From the NCBI GenBank assembly GCA_016213625.1, contig JACQZZ010000010.1, positions 26,949 to 90,948 on the forward strand: 64,000 bases of DNA, written 5' to 3'. The notes under the pieces were generated by a model. That model searched no databases, was not told the DNA's origin, and saw only the letters and a program-made list of their open reading frames with translations. The position numbers and the translations under genes are program-made. Each line of letters begins with the position of its first letter. Positions within the stretch are counted from its first letter, which is position 1. Source of the DNA: Actinomycetota bacterium. Lineage in GTDB: Bacteria; Actinomycetota; Acidimicrobiia; Acidimicrobiales; Ilumatobacteraceae. This document shows, piece by piece, positions 1 through 9,242 of this stretch.

Positions 1-1
1 C

Positions 2-127
2 TTCCCGCGGACGCGTGGAGAGAGCACGCTTGCGTCCGGTTCGGTCATCAGAAAGATCCTCAGCGAGATGTTCGCGCTGCGCAAGGAACTGAAAGGACTC
101 CAGCCCGTCGCCGGGCTGAAGTCCTGA
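2..127 (+). CDS. C-terminal end of an unidentified protein (partial)
   Basis: The frame is open from the window edge to a TGA at 125-127 and gives 41 residues; the start lies outside the window. The tail is basic and helix-like (RKILSEMFALRKELKGL) and ends in VAGLKS. A long hairpin begins six bases after the stop, which supports a true gene end. I do not recognise the family from this fragment. Confidence 0.5.
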   Translation, partial: FPRTRGESTLASGSVIRKILSEMFALRKELKGLQPVAGLKS

Positions 128-132
128 TTCCA

Positions 133-183
133 CGACAGTTCTCGGCCCCGCAACCCGCCCGTGCGGGGCCGAGAGAACTGTCG
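133..183. terminator. Long hairpin between convergent genes
   Basis: The arms 133-152 and 162-183 pair completely except for a 2-nt bulge in the right arm and enclose a 9-nt loop. There is no T-run, as is usual in high-GC actinobacteria. It lies between the 3' ends of the partial gene ending at 127 and the peroxidase ending at 242, so it could terminate transcription from both sides. Function is inferred from structure and position. Confidence 0.7.
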
Positions 184-241
184 TCGATGGTGTCGATCGT
201 CGACCATGTCAGTCGTCGATCGTGTCGGTCGTTGCTCGTGG

Positions 242-3200
242 TCAGTCGTCGTTGACGATGGTGCCCCGCCCCGAGGAGTCGGCCAGCGTGATGCCGGTCG
301 CCCGGCTGAGGCGCACCGTGTACGTCTCGTTGGGTTCACGGGTGCGATCGCCCACGATGGTGACGTTCACCGTTGCCGTGAGCTGACCCGCCGGGATGGT
401 CACCGTGGTGCGCAGCGCCCGCACGTCGGAGGGGATGCGGGCGGTACCGGCCGCCACTTCGGCGAGCACGCTCACCGACGCCGTGGGGGCCTTCGACAGC
501 GTGATGGTGAACGAAGCCGTCTTGGTGCCCGTGTCGCCCTCGGTGATGGACACGTCGTTGATGACCGCCGAGGCGGGCGTGTCGTCGTCGAGGATGGTGC
601 CCGTGGCGCTCTGCTGACCGACCAGCGCATTGGTGACACCGGTGATGGTGAGATTGAGCGTCTCGTTGGCCTCGGCCGTGGTGTCGCCGATGACGGTGGC
701 GGTGACGATCTTGCTCACTTCACCCGGAGCGAAGGTGGCCGTCCCGGTGCCCCGCACGTAGTCGGTACCGGCCCGGGCGGTGCCGCCGCCGAGGGTCCAG
801 CTGACGCTGACCGTGTTCGGGCTGGGCTGATCCAGCTGGAGTGAGAAGTTCAACGGCGTGCGAGCGTTGCGCCCGCCCTCGAGCACGCTGACGTTCGGCC
901 CCGCGATGACCACGGGGATGTCGTTGTCGACGATGGTGCCGGTGATCGACGTGGTCAGCGGGGCATTGGCGCCGAACACCGTGAGCGGGTCGAGTTCCAG
1001 GGTGAACTGCTCGTCGAGCTCCACTTCGGCGTCGTCCACCAGCGCCACGGTCACGAAGGCGACCGTCTCGCCGGGGAGGAACGCCACCGTGCCGGTGCTG
1101 TCGGTGAAGTCGACGCCGGCAGTGGCCGTGCCCGAGAGGAGCGTCCAGTCGATGCTCACCGGTTCGAATGCCGGCTGGTCCAGCGTGACCTCGAAGGTGA
1201 TGGAGTTGGCCACGCCGTTGGCGTCGGCCTCGACCGCCACCTGGTCGGCGCCGGCCACGATGGTGGGCTGGTCGTCGTTGGTGATGGTGCCGGTGAGGGC
1301 GGCGGCGCCGGTGACGATGCCGCCGGTGACGCCGGTGATGGCGAAGTCGATCGTCTCGTCGGCCTCGACCAGTTCGTCGCCGACGACATCGACCGAGATG
1401 ATGGCCTCGGTGGTGCCGGCCAGGATGGTGGCCGTACCGCCGACGCCGACGTAGTCGGTGCCTTCGGTGGCGTCGACGCTGGTGGCGACCCAGTCGACCG
1501 TCACGTCGGTGGTGACCGCCGCATCGAGTGCGATGGTGGCCGTCAGCGGCGTGGTGGTCCCCGAGCCCGCCTCGTCGACCGTGTCGACGGCGACGAGACC
1601 GACGCCGGCGTACTCGGCGACGAGGAACACCTGCGGTGCGTCGATGATGGTGAGGTTGGGGTCGGCCGGGTCGATGGCCTGTGCTGAGAAGGTGAGCTCG
1701 GTGCCGGGCACGTCGGTGATGGAGAACACCGTCGATGCGACACCGTTGGCATCGGTGAAAGCCGTCTGCGTGGTGCCGTTGAGGTCGAAGACGACTTGAG
1801 CGTCGGCGATCGGCACGTCGAGGCCGTTCACCGGCTTGGTGAACAGGGCCGACACCGGGATGTTGGTCGGGTCGGTGACCGGGTCGACCGTCAGTGCCAG
1901 CACCGGAATCGGCAGCACGCCGCCCGCCACCACCGGAGCGGTGGGGTCGCTGATGACCGACTCGAAGTTCCCGGGCACGTCGAAGAAGCTGTAGACCACG
2001 CGGATCGGCTGACCGAGCTGGGCCGGCTCGACGAGCAGCGAGGGGCCGGCGCCGATGAACTCCCAGATGTCCGTGCCGAAGAACGGGTCGACCCCTGTGA
2101 GGGCCTCCCAGGTGTAGCCCTCGGTGGTGAGGTCGATGCCGTCGGGATCGACCACGGTCGGGGTGGCGTTGAGCGTGTCGCCGACGATCGGATTCTGGAC
2201 GTCGATGCTCACGATGCCCGAGACCGGGCTGTTGATGTCGGCCGGGGTCACCGAGATGGTGCCGTCCGCGAACTGGATCTGCTCGATGTTGAGCAGGATG
2301 TCGGTGCCCTCGTTCTGGGCGCCGCCACCGCCACCATCGTCGGCGCCACCACCGCCGCCATTGGCCGGCAGGTGCGACACGGTGACCTTGCCGTCGGGGG
2401 TGAGACCCACGAAGTACTCGGCCTGGGGGAAGCGGTAGACAGCGGTGTCGATCGCGCCGCTCGGTGCGGGGTACTGGATGCTGCGATCGATGTCGCAGGC
2501 GTTCGGCTCGATCGAGCGGTCGAAGAACAGTGTCTGGACGAGCGACGCGCTGTTGACACCGATCGGCGACTGTGTGGTCTTCTCGGTGCAGACGAGCTGC
2601 ACCTCGAGCGACGCATCGCCATCGATCAGGTCGGCGCCGCCGCCGCCCTCCAGCATGTCGGAGCCGTCGCCGCCGATGACGATGTCGTCACCGGTGAACA
2701 TGCTCGGCGAGCCCGGGGGGTTGAGCATGTCGCCGTCGCGGAGCAGGGTCTCGAGGCCGGTGACCTTGGCCATGCTGTCCTCGGTGAGTTCGTGACCCAC
2801 GGCGCGGACGCGGTCGTCGCCGCGCAGCGTGTCGTCGGACGGGCCGCCCGAGATGCCCTCGGTGAGGGTGAACCGGTCGCGGGGGTTGGCCACGCCACCC
2901 ACCGCGAGCGGGGGCAGCGTCAGGTCGCCGAACGCAGGGACCGCGCTCTGCGAGTAGGTGGCGAAGTCGAAGCCGAGGCCACCGTTGCTGCTGTCCACGC
3001 CGCCGCCGCCGATGACCATGATGTCCATGCCGCCCTCGGCGAGGTAGCGGTCGTCGCCGGAGCCGCCGACGAGCACGTCGTCCTCGCCGGTGAGCAGCGC
3101 GAACGCCGGGCGCTCGTCGCCCACCAGGAAGTCGCTGGCAGGGCCGCCCTCCAGCCAGTCCTGGCCCGGGCCGCCAGCAGCGGCGTCGGCGCCGCCACCA

Positions 3201-6200
3201 CCGACGACGACGTCGTCGCCGGCACCGGCGAAGGACTCCTTGTCGTCGGACCCGTGGAAGATGGCGTCGTCGCCGTTGTCGCCCGTGAGGATGTCGAGGC
3301 CCGTGCCGCCGTGGACGACGTCGTGGCCGTCGCCGCCGGCGATGATGTCGTCGCCGAAGGAGTCGGTGAGCACGTCGTTACCGGCGCCGCCCTCGATCAT
3401 GTCGGCGCCGATGCCGCCCTCGAGCGTGTCGTCGCCGTCGTTGCCCCACAGGCTGTCGTCGCCTTCAGCGGAGGTGACCTTGTCGTTGCCGTTGGTGCCG
3501 AGCCAGGTGGAGTGGTTCTCGGTGAGGCTGCTGCCTGCACCGCGCAGCCGGATGCCGCCGTTGGCCCGCTGCAGCTTCGCCCAGCCGTCGAGGTTCGTCT
3601 CGTTGTAGGGAGTGTTCGGGTCGTCGATGATGCTGGTCGGGTTGGTCTGGGCCGAGAGGTCGAACGTGTAGTCGCTGCGGGTGAACGCCATCACCGGCAC
3701 GTTGCTGGCGTCGGTGGTGCGACGGATGAGATCGGAGAACGTGTTCACCTCGAGCTCGGCGAGGAGCGGCAGTCCCTCGGTGCGGGCGAGGTAGTACATG
3801 CGGTCGTTGGCCTGCAGGGCCTCCATCTGGTGCTCGAACACGAAGTTGAACGTGCTGCCGAGCATGCCGCCGAACAGCGGGGGTGCTTCGGCGAGGCCGC
3901 CGATCCACAGGTCGACGTCTTCGAGGCCCGTCACCGAACGGCCGCCGACGTTCAGCCATGCGCCGGTGCCGTCCATGAAGTCCTGGGCGTCGGTCGGGGC
4001 GCCGTCGACGCCTTCGACGATCAGCTGCGCCGCAGCGCGCTTGCCCTCGAGCGTCGTCTCGCTGGTGATGGAGGGGTGCGTGCCGTAGGCGGCGACGAAG
4101 TTGACGAGCGAACCGGCGTGGCGCAGCGACATGCCGAAGTCGTTCCAGTCGGTGTACGGGCGCAGGATCGTGCTGCCCGACGCACCGACGACGGTGCCGT
4201 TGTACAGCTGCCGGCGCACTTCGTTGAGCGGGGCGATGCCCTCGCTGCGAGCACGAGTGAGGTTCAAGGTGGCGAGGTCGAGGGGAAGACCGACCAGGTT
4301 GTTGCGCAACGCCTCGGTGACGAACTCGTCGATCTCCTCGCCGCGCTGGTTCACCATGCCGCGGATGATGGCGCCGGCGCCTGCAGCGGCGCTGAGCTGC
4401 CCCGCCGACCCACCGTCGGTGAAGGCGAGGGGGTTGAGGAACGCATCCATCAAGGAGATGTCGTTCGTGGTGCCGTCGGTGTTGGTGCGGGCGACCGTCT
4501 CGGTGAGCATCGAGTGGCCGAAGCGGTAGACGGCATGCGCGAACTCGGCGGTGATGGCCGGGTTGGCGGAGGGGTCGTAGCCGGCGAAGAGGTTCACGGC
4601 GGGCTGGATGGCCCGAGCGAACTCGCCGAACACGATGTGCTGGTACTCCATCTCGTTGACGAACTTGGCCGCCTGGAACAGACGCTCGCCGTTCCACTCA
4701 CCGTTCGGCAGGGTCCAGTTGGCGAGAGAGGCGGGCGAGCTCACCGGCAGCGTGGGGATGAGCTGCTCGAGCTGACCGACGAGGCCGTTGTGCTCCTCGT
4801 GGAAGACGTGGTGCATGGCCGTGAGGCCGATGTTCTCGTTGCCGCGGCCATCACCGGTGATGAAGTGGGCGCCGAGCATCTCGTCGTCGTAGGTGGTGGG
4901 GTCGTGGTCGTCGGTGGTGCCGGGGTCGACGTCGGCCAGCATCGGGAGGCCGGGGGTGGCCGGGTTGTGGTCGTGGTCGAACGTGCCCGGCGCCGCGTGG
5001 TGGGCGATGTCGTCGAGGAACGCGTGACCGGTGCGGACGAGGCTGCTGCCGAGGTCGGCGGTGCTCACCGGCTGGGCGGGGTCACCTTCCATCAGCTCGT
5101 TGGTGTTCAACACCAGCTGGGGGTAGCCGTTCGGGCCGAGGAGGAACTTGCCATAGGCGTCAGTGGCCACCAGCGGCACGTTGAGGACGTCGGTGTCCTG
5201 CAACTCGATGCCGAGCTTCTCGAGCGCCTGCGTCTTCACGTCGTTCCAAGTGGGAAGGCCACCGGCCGCGCCGTCGAGCAGAAGGCCGGTGCTGAAGGCG
5301 CCGGATCCGGTGTCGCCGTATTCACGCAGGAACACCTGGTGTGAAGGGTGCGAGGTGTAGGTCTGGTTGTTGTCGATGTAGGGCGTCACCATGTTGGTGG
5401 CGTCCTTGACGTCGTCGGCCGTGCCGAGCACGCCGTCGTCGCCCGGCTGATTGGTGGCTCGGGTGAGCACCATGAAGTTGGTCTGGCTCGTCGGGTCGTA
5501 CAGCGGGTCGTCGGGCTGCAGGGGCACGAACACGGTGCCGCTGCCACCCTTGGCCGCCAGGTCGAGACCGTGGTCGAAGAACTGACCGAACATGGTGAAC
5601 AGCGAGTTGTACGACGCCGAGAAGCCGGCGTCGGGGGCGACGTTGGGGATGACGTACTGGGTGATCGTGGGCGTGAGCGGGTCGCGGTCGTGGTCGACCT
5701 GCACGGTGGAGGCGCCGAAGCCGTGGCCCTCGGTCTGTGCGGCGGCCGATGCGGCGGCGGGGTTGTGCTCGGTCTGGTCGGCGATCAAGTTGCTGATCAT
5801 GCGCGGCTCGGCGTCGAACACCATGCCGCTGTTCTGGTCGTAGGAGGTGGGGGCGCCGCCGGTCATCGGGCCGGGGCCGTCCATGTCGGGGGTGGTGTCG
5901 GCCTGCAGGTAGGTCGGTGCCGTGAGCCGGGGGAAGGTCTGGTCGGCGGCGCCGTACAACGCGTTCTCGGGGATCAGGTTGTTGTTCTGGCCGTTGGTCT
6001 GGCGCAGACCGAACGGCAGTGTGTCCTGCAGCACCTCGGTGGGGCAGGCAAAGGGGTTGGTGAGCTTGTCGGGGGCCACGCACAGGGTGCCGTTGCCATC
6101 GGGGTGTGCCTCGGCGATGAGGATCTGACCCATGATGAACTCGAGGTCCTGCTGAGTGAGGTTGATCCGGCTCGGCTCTGCCGGTAGCACGCTCTGGGCC

Positions 6201-6331
6201 ATGACGGGCGACTGCCCATCGGCCACGGTCAGCACCACGCCGGCGACCAGCGCGGCGGAGGTCAATGCGGCAATCGAGCGTCGGGTAAGAATCCGACCAC
6301 GAACAGTGATGTTTGATGTAAAGGCTCCCAC
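242..6331 (-). CDS. Giant secreted heme peroxidase with RTX and Calx-beta repeats
   Basis: This 2029-residue exported protein starts with GTG, supported by a TATGGT element 8 nt upstream (6340-6345). A basic n-region with RR and a hydrophobic segment (about residues 18-45, ending near VMAQS) form a signal peptide. An animal-type heme peroxidase domain follows: a distal-His motif GQFFDHGLD near residue 247 and a proximal YRFGHS near residue 602. Residues about 945-1240 carry many RTX nonapeptides (GGxGxD type), which bind calcium. An Ig-like stretch precedes four Calx-beta-like repeats (about 1575-2029), each with a TDYV or similar strand and a DExE calcium motif. No C-terminal anchor is seen. 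It is likely a calcium-stabilised extracellular peroxidase or adhesin. The peroxidase family is clear; the substrate is not. Confidence 0.88.
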   Translation of the reverse strand: MGAFTSNITVRGRILTRRSIAALTSAALVAGVVLTVADGQSPVMAQSVLPAEPSRINLTQQDLEFIMGQILIAEAHPDGNGTLCVAPDKLTNPFACPTEVLQDTLPFGLRQTNGQNNNLIPENALYGAADQTFPRLTAPTYLQADTTPDMDGPGPMTGGAPTSYDQNSGMVFDAEPRMISNLIADQTEHNPAAASAAAQTEGHGFGASTVQVDHDRDPLTPTITQYVIPNVAPDAGFSASYNSLFTMFGQFFDHGLDLAAKGGSGTVFVPLQPDDPLYDPTSQTNFMVLTRATNQPGDDGVLGTADDVKDATNMVTPYIDNNQTYTSHPSHQVFLREYGDTGSGAFSTGLLLDGAAGGLPTWNDVKTQALEKLGIELQDTDVLNVPLVATDAYGKFLLGPNGYPQLVLNTNELMEGDPAQPVSTADLGSSLVRTGHAFLDDIAHHAAPGTFDHDHNPATPGLPMLADVDPGTTDDHDPTTYDDEMLGAHFITGDGRGNENIGLTAMHHVFHEEHNGLVGQLEQLIPTLPVSSPASLANWTLPNGEWNGERLFQAAKFVNEMEYQHIVFGEFARAIQPAVNLFAGYDPSANPAITAEFAHAVYRFGHSMLTETVARTNTDGTTNDISLMDAFLNPLAFTDGGSAGQLSAAAGAGAIIRGMVNQRGEEIDEFVTEALRNNLVGLPLDLATLNLTRARSEGIAPLNEVRRQLYNGTVVGASGSTILRPYTDWNDFGMSLRHAGSLVNFVAAYGTHPSITSETTLEGKRAAAQLIVEGVDGAPTDAQDFMDGTGAWLNVGGRSVTGLEDVDLWIGGLAEAPPLFGGMLGSTFNFVFEHQMEALQANDRMYYLARTEGLPLLAELEVNTFSDLIRRTTDASNVPVMAFTRSDYTFDLSAQTNPTSIIDDPNTPYNETNLDGWAKLQRANGGIRLRGAGSSLTENHSTWLGTNGNDKVTSAEGDDSLWGNDGDDTLEGGIGADMIEGGAGNDVLTDSFGDDIIAGGDGHDVVHGGTGLDILTGDNGDDAIFHGSDDKESFAGAGDDVVVGGGGADAAAGGPGQDWLEGGPASDFLVGDERPAFALLTGEDDVLVGGSGDDRYLAEGGMDIMVIGGGGVDSSNGGLGFDFATYSQSAVPAFGDLTLPPLAVGGVANPRDRFTLTEGISGGPSDDTLRGDDRVRAVGHELTEDSMAKVTGLETLLRDGDMLNPPGSPSMFTGDDIVIGGDGSDMLEGGGGADLIDGDASLEVQLVCTEKTTQSPIGVNSASLVQTLFFDRSIEPNACDIDRSIQYPAPSGAIDTAVYRFPQAEYFVGLTPDGKVTVSHLPANGGGGGADDGGGGGAQNEGTDILLNIEQIQFADGTISVTPADINSPVSGIVSIDVQNPIVGDTLNATPTVVDPDGIDLTTEGYTWEALTGVDPFFGTDIWEFIGAGPSLLVEPAQLGQPIRVVYSFFDVPGNFESVISDPTAPVVAGGVLPIPVLALTVDPVTDPTNIPVSALFTKPVNGLDVPIADAQVVFDLNGTTQTAFTDANGVASTVFSITDVPGTELTFSAQAIDPADPNLTIIDAPQVFLVAEYAGVGLVAVDTVDEAGSGTTTPLTATIALDAAVTTDVTVDWVATSVDATEGTDYVGVGGTATILAGTTEAIISVDVVGDELVEADETIDFAITGVTGGIVTGAAALTGTITNDDQPTIVAGADQVAVEADANGVANSITFEVTLDQPAFEPVSIDWTLLSGTATAGVDFTDSTGTVAFLPGETVAFVTVALVDDAEVELDEQFTLELDPLTVFGANAPLTTSITGTIVDNDIPVVIAGPNVSVLEGGRNARTPLNFSLQLDQPSPNTVSVSWTLGGGTARAGTDYVRGTGTATFAPGEVSKIVTATVIGDTTAEANETLNLTITGVTNALVGQQSATGTILDDDTPASAVINDVSITEGDTGTKTASFTITLSKAPTASVSVLAEVAAGTARIPSDVRALRTTVTIPAGQLTATVNVTIVGDRTREPNETYTVRLSRATGITLADSSGRGTIVNDD

Positions 6332-6546
6332 GGGACGGCACCATAAACAGTTGCGCAGCGGAGGGCCATAGGTCCGGACCTCAATGGGTCCCCCGACCTA
6401 CCTGCGACTTTTACGTCTCTTGGATGAACGCCTCAAGACCTACGACCATCGTCCTACGACTACGCAGAGTGATGGTTGCGGGTGCTGCGCCCTCGACTCG
6501 AATCCGCCTTGGTAGATTCAGTCGACGGACTTCCCCCGGAGCACTC
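6332..6546. promoter_or_regulatory. Divergent promoter region of peroxidase and L,D-transpeptidase
   Basis: On the minus strand TATGGT (6345-6340) lies 8 nt before the peroxidase GTG, which implies a leaderless mRNA. On the plus strand TAGATT (6513-6518) could be the -10 for the transpeptidase, giving a short leader with a GGAG ribosome site at 6538-6541. The stretch is richer in A/T than the flanking genes. No other structure was recognised. Confidence 0.5.
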
Positions 6547-7695
6547 GTGAACACCCGCCGGCCCCCCAGCCCACCGCAGCGGCGTCAGCCGCCGCCCCCC
6601 ACCCCTTTGAAGCGATGGATGCCCGCCATCGCTGCCGCGGGCGTACTCGGGGTCGTGGTCTTCGCCGGCTTCTCGGGCAACGACGATGCCTCGAACGCCA
6701 GCTCGCCGGGCACGAACCCGGGCGCTGTCGACGGGTCGCTCACGGCACCCACCAGCACCGTGGCACAGGTGGTCGTGGTCACCGACCCCGCCCAGCAGAA
6801 GACACAGCTCAGCCAGACCCTTCGTCGCGGCATGTTCGGCGACGAGGTGAAGGCGATGCAGCAGCGCCTGAAGGACTTCGGGTTCGACCCGGGTCCGGTC
6901 GACGGTCAGTTCGGCAGCGGCACCGAGCAGGCGCTGTGGGCCTTCGAGGGTCTGGTGAAGAACCTGAAGTACGACCAGCAGACCGGTGAGCTCACCGACG
7001 AGCTGTGGCAGGTGATGCAGGACCCCATCGTCTTCGGGCCTCGCCGGCAGGGCGGCGCCGGGAACACCCACATGGAGATCTACCTCGATCTGCAGGCGGC
7101 CATCGTGTTCACCGACGACAAGCCCACGCTCATCACCCACATCTCGTCGGGTACCGGCGAGCAGTGGTGCGAGATCATCACCCAGGACACCGACGAATAC
7201 GGCGTGCCGTTGCCCGAACCGGTGAAGAAGGACGTGTGCGGCATCTCGAAGACGCCGGGCGGCGTGTTCAAGTTCTACCGACGCGTGGCGGGCAACCGTC
7301 AGGGGCCGCTGGGTGGCATGTACAACCCGGTGTACTTCAACTACGGCATCGCAGTGCACGGGGCGCGCAACGTGCCCGACGAGCCGGCGTCGCATGGGTG
7401 CATCCGCATCCCCATGTGGATCTCGGAGTACTTCCCCTCGCTGGTGTCGAACGGCAACCGCGTGTACGTGTGGGACGGTGTGAAGGAACCTGAGCAGCAG
7501 TCGGAGAAGGACATGCTGCCGGTGTTCAACTTCAAGAACCCCGACGCCACCACCACCACGAGCACCACCACGACGACCACCACGCTGCCGCCGGCCACCA
7601 CCAAGCCGCCGGCCACCACCACGACCACGGCCAAGCCGGTGGTCACCACCACGTCGTCCACCGTCGCGGTGGCCACGACGACCACCGCGCCGTAG
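6547..7695 (+). CDS. L,D-transpeptidase with peptidoglycan-binding domain
   Basis: This enzyme makes 3-3 peptidoglycan cross-links or attaches proteins to the wall, outside the membrane. I start it at GTG 6547 because GGAG sits 5 nt upstream; an upstream ATG at 6424 would add an unlikely arginine-rich tail. After a Pro-rich cytoplasmic tip a single membrane anchor (about residues 22-42) is followed by a PG_binding_1 domain (about 91-148, GDEVKAMQQRLKDFGF) and a YkuD domain with the catalytic motif HG...SHGCIR (Cys near residue 283). The C-terminus is a Thr-rich low-complexity tail, probably a wall-spanning linker. Length is 382 residues. Confidence 0.87.
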   Translation: MNTRRPPSPPQRRQPPPPTPLKRWMPAIAAAGVLGVVVFAGFSGNDDASNASSPGTNPGAVDGSLTAPTSTVAQVVVVTDPAQQKTQLSQTLRRGMFGDEVKAMQQRLKDFGFDPGPVDGQFGSGTEQALWAFEGLVKNLKYDQQTGELTDELWQVMQDPIVFGPRRQGGAGNTHMEIYLDLQAAIVFTDDKPTLITHISSGTGEQWCEIITQDTDEYGVPLPEPVKKDVCGISKTPGGVFKFYRRVAGNRQGPLGGMYNPVYFNYGIAVHGARNVPDEPASHGCIRIPMWISEYFPSLVSNGNRVYVWDGVKEPEQQSEKDMLPVFNFKNPDATTTTSTTTTTTTLPPATTKPPATTTTTAKPVVTTTSSTVAVATTTTAP

Positions 7696-7701
7696 GGCTG
7701 A

Positions 7702-9201
7702 TCAGCCGATCTCGTTGCGGCAGACGTTCAGTCCGCCCAACACGCCGGTGCGGAACGCGTCGATCTTCTCGAATGCGCTGCCGTTGACGTTCGTGTCGGT
7801 GCTCTCGTCGGCTCGGGCAATGGCGGTGACGATGGCTTCGTCGAGGTCGCCGGCCGACAACTGGAGCACTGCGTCCTCGGGTGGGTTGATGGTGGAGGCC
7901 ACCCAGGCGCCGGTGAGGCAGTCGTTCATCAGCGCTCGAGGTTCGCCCGTGCGGGCACTGCGCAATGCCGTCTGGATGGCGTCGCTGTAGGCGTCGGAGA
8001 ACAGATAGCCCACGCTCATGTCGCCCGTGAGCGGGTCGGTGGACATGGCGAGCGCGAAGTCCTCGTCCCAGTAGATGGTGTTGTCGCCGGGGCAGAAGAC
8101 GACGTTGTTGGTCCACGACGCCGGGTCGACGCCATCGCACTCCGGGAAGGGGCCGGCGCCGGGGAACCGTTGGAACGTGGGTGCCGTGAACGGCACACCG
8201 TTCGCCTCCGCCAGCGCCACCCAGAACTGGTCGAGTCCCTGTGGGATGAGGGTGACGATGTCGACTGGGCCGTTCGTGGGGTCGGGCGCGGGATCGTCGA
8301 GCGGCAGGTTGCCCGCATTCGGGTCGCTGGCGTCGAACTCGATGTTCACCATCGTGCTGATGCGGTTGTCGGTGAAGAACGTCGCACACCGTTGCGGGCC
8401 GCCTTCGAAGCCGTCCTGGAACGCGCCGACTCGGTCGAAGCCGGTGCCGTGCGCATCCTCGCTCGCGAGGCCACCGGCCTCCACGGGGTCGCGTACGTAG
8501 ATCATGGCGACGAGTCCGGCACGGATGGCCGCGTCGTCGAAGGTGATGAGGTCGCTGCCGCCCGAGGCGACGTGCGCGGTCCACGCGCCGGCGAAGCAGT
8601 CGGCCTGCTGTTCCTTCAGGACGCCGATGTTGTCCCACTCGTTGGCTCGCGCCTGGATGGCGTGGCCGAACTCGTGGGCCAGCACGACCGCGACCGCTTC
8701 CTTGCCGAGCAGATCGACCAGGCCGGGAAGACCCTCGTAGTCGTCGTAGGCCATGAAGTCGCCCACGATGCAGTAGAACGCGGTGCCGGCCTGCACGTCC
8801 TCGTAGCTGGACGAGTCGGTGCCGCAACCCGGGATGGGCGACTGGCGTTCGGGATAGGCGGCGAAGATGCCGCCGGACAGCGGCTCCCACGGAGCGTTGT
8901 AGGTGGCGGGGAACGCTTCGGACCAGAAGTTCTGGATGTCGCCGAACGCAGCGGTGAGGTAGCCGTCGTAGAGCGGGTGCTGAGGGCCGGCCTCTCCGAA
9001 GTCGACCACGCCGTCGAGCACTGGGTAGTCGCGCTCGGGTGCGGGCGTGGAGTTGTCGGGGGTGGAGTCGGTGGTGAACAGGCCGCCGCCCGCGTCGCCG
9101 CCCGAGCGCGAACGTGTCGCGATCACTCCGGCGTCGGAGGCGCCGCACGCCACCGTGACCAGCGAGACGAGGGCGGCCATGGCGATGACGCGAGTACGCA
9201 C
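7702..9201 (-). CDS. Lipoprotein neutral zinc metallopeptidase
   Basis: The 499-residue protein begins with a lipoprotein signal (MRTRVIAMAALVSLVTVAC), so it is probably anchored to the outer face of the membrane. The zincin motif HEFGH is present in VLAHEFGHAIQARA near residue 181, followed by an acidic stretch (LKEQQADCFAG) that supplies the third ligand, as in the YpfJ-type putative neutral zinc metallopeptidase family. Start GTG 9201 is supported by TATGCT 6 nt upstream. It is transcribed convergently with the transpeptidase; the 12-bp palindrome GGCTGATCAGCC at 7696-7707 overlaps its stop. The substrate is unknown. Confidence 0.8.
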   Translation of the reverse strand: MRTRVIAMAALVSLVTVACGASDAGVIATRSRSGGDAGGGLFTTDSTPDNSTPAPERDYPVLDGVVDFGEAGPQHPLYDGYLTAAFGDIQNFWSEAFPATYNAPWEPLSGGIFAAYPERQSPIPGCGTDSSSYEDVQAGTAFYCIVGDFMAYDDYEGLPGLVDLLGKEAVAVVLAHEFGHAIQARANEWDNIGVLKEQQADCFAGAWTAHVASGGSDLITFDDAAIRAGLVAMIYVRDPVEAGGLASEDAHGTGFDRVGAFQDGFEGGPQRCATFFTDNRISTMVNIEFDASDPNAGNLPLDDPAPDPTNGPVDIVTLIPQGLDQFWVALAEANGVPFTAPTFQRFPGAGPFPECDGVDPASWTNNVVFCPGDNTIYWDEDFALAMSTDPLTGDMSVGYLFSDAYSDAIQTALRSARTGEPRALMNDCLTGAWVASTINPPEDAVLQLSAGDLDEAIVTAIARADESTDTNVNGSAFEKIDAFRTGVLGGLNVCRNEIG

Positions 9202-9242
9202 ACGGCGAGCATACGTCCGTGTCCCTGCGGCAGAATGAATCC
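9202..9242. promoter_or_regulatory. Compact bidirectional leaderless promoter region
   Basis: Only 41 bp separate two divergent start codons. TATGCT on the minus strand (9213-9208) ends 6 nt before the metallopeptidase GTG; CAGAAT on the plus strand (9231-9236) ends 6 nt before the M24 peptidase GTG. Both fit a -10 element placed so that the start codon is the transcript start. Confidence 0.55.

Noticed and set aside
1796..5344. Very long open frame opposite the peroxidase gene
   Set aside because: It is an antisense shadow caused by high GC and third-position bias; its translation is Val/Gly/Arg-rich and lacks any domain, while the minus strand encodes clear peroxidase, RTX and Calx-beta motifs.
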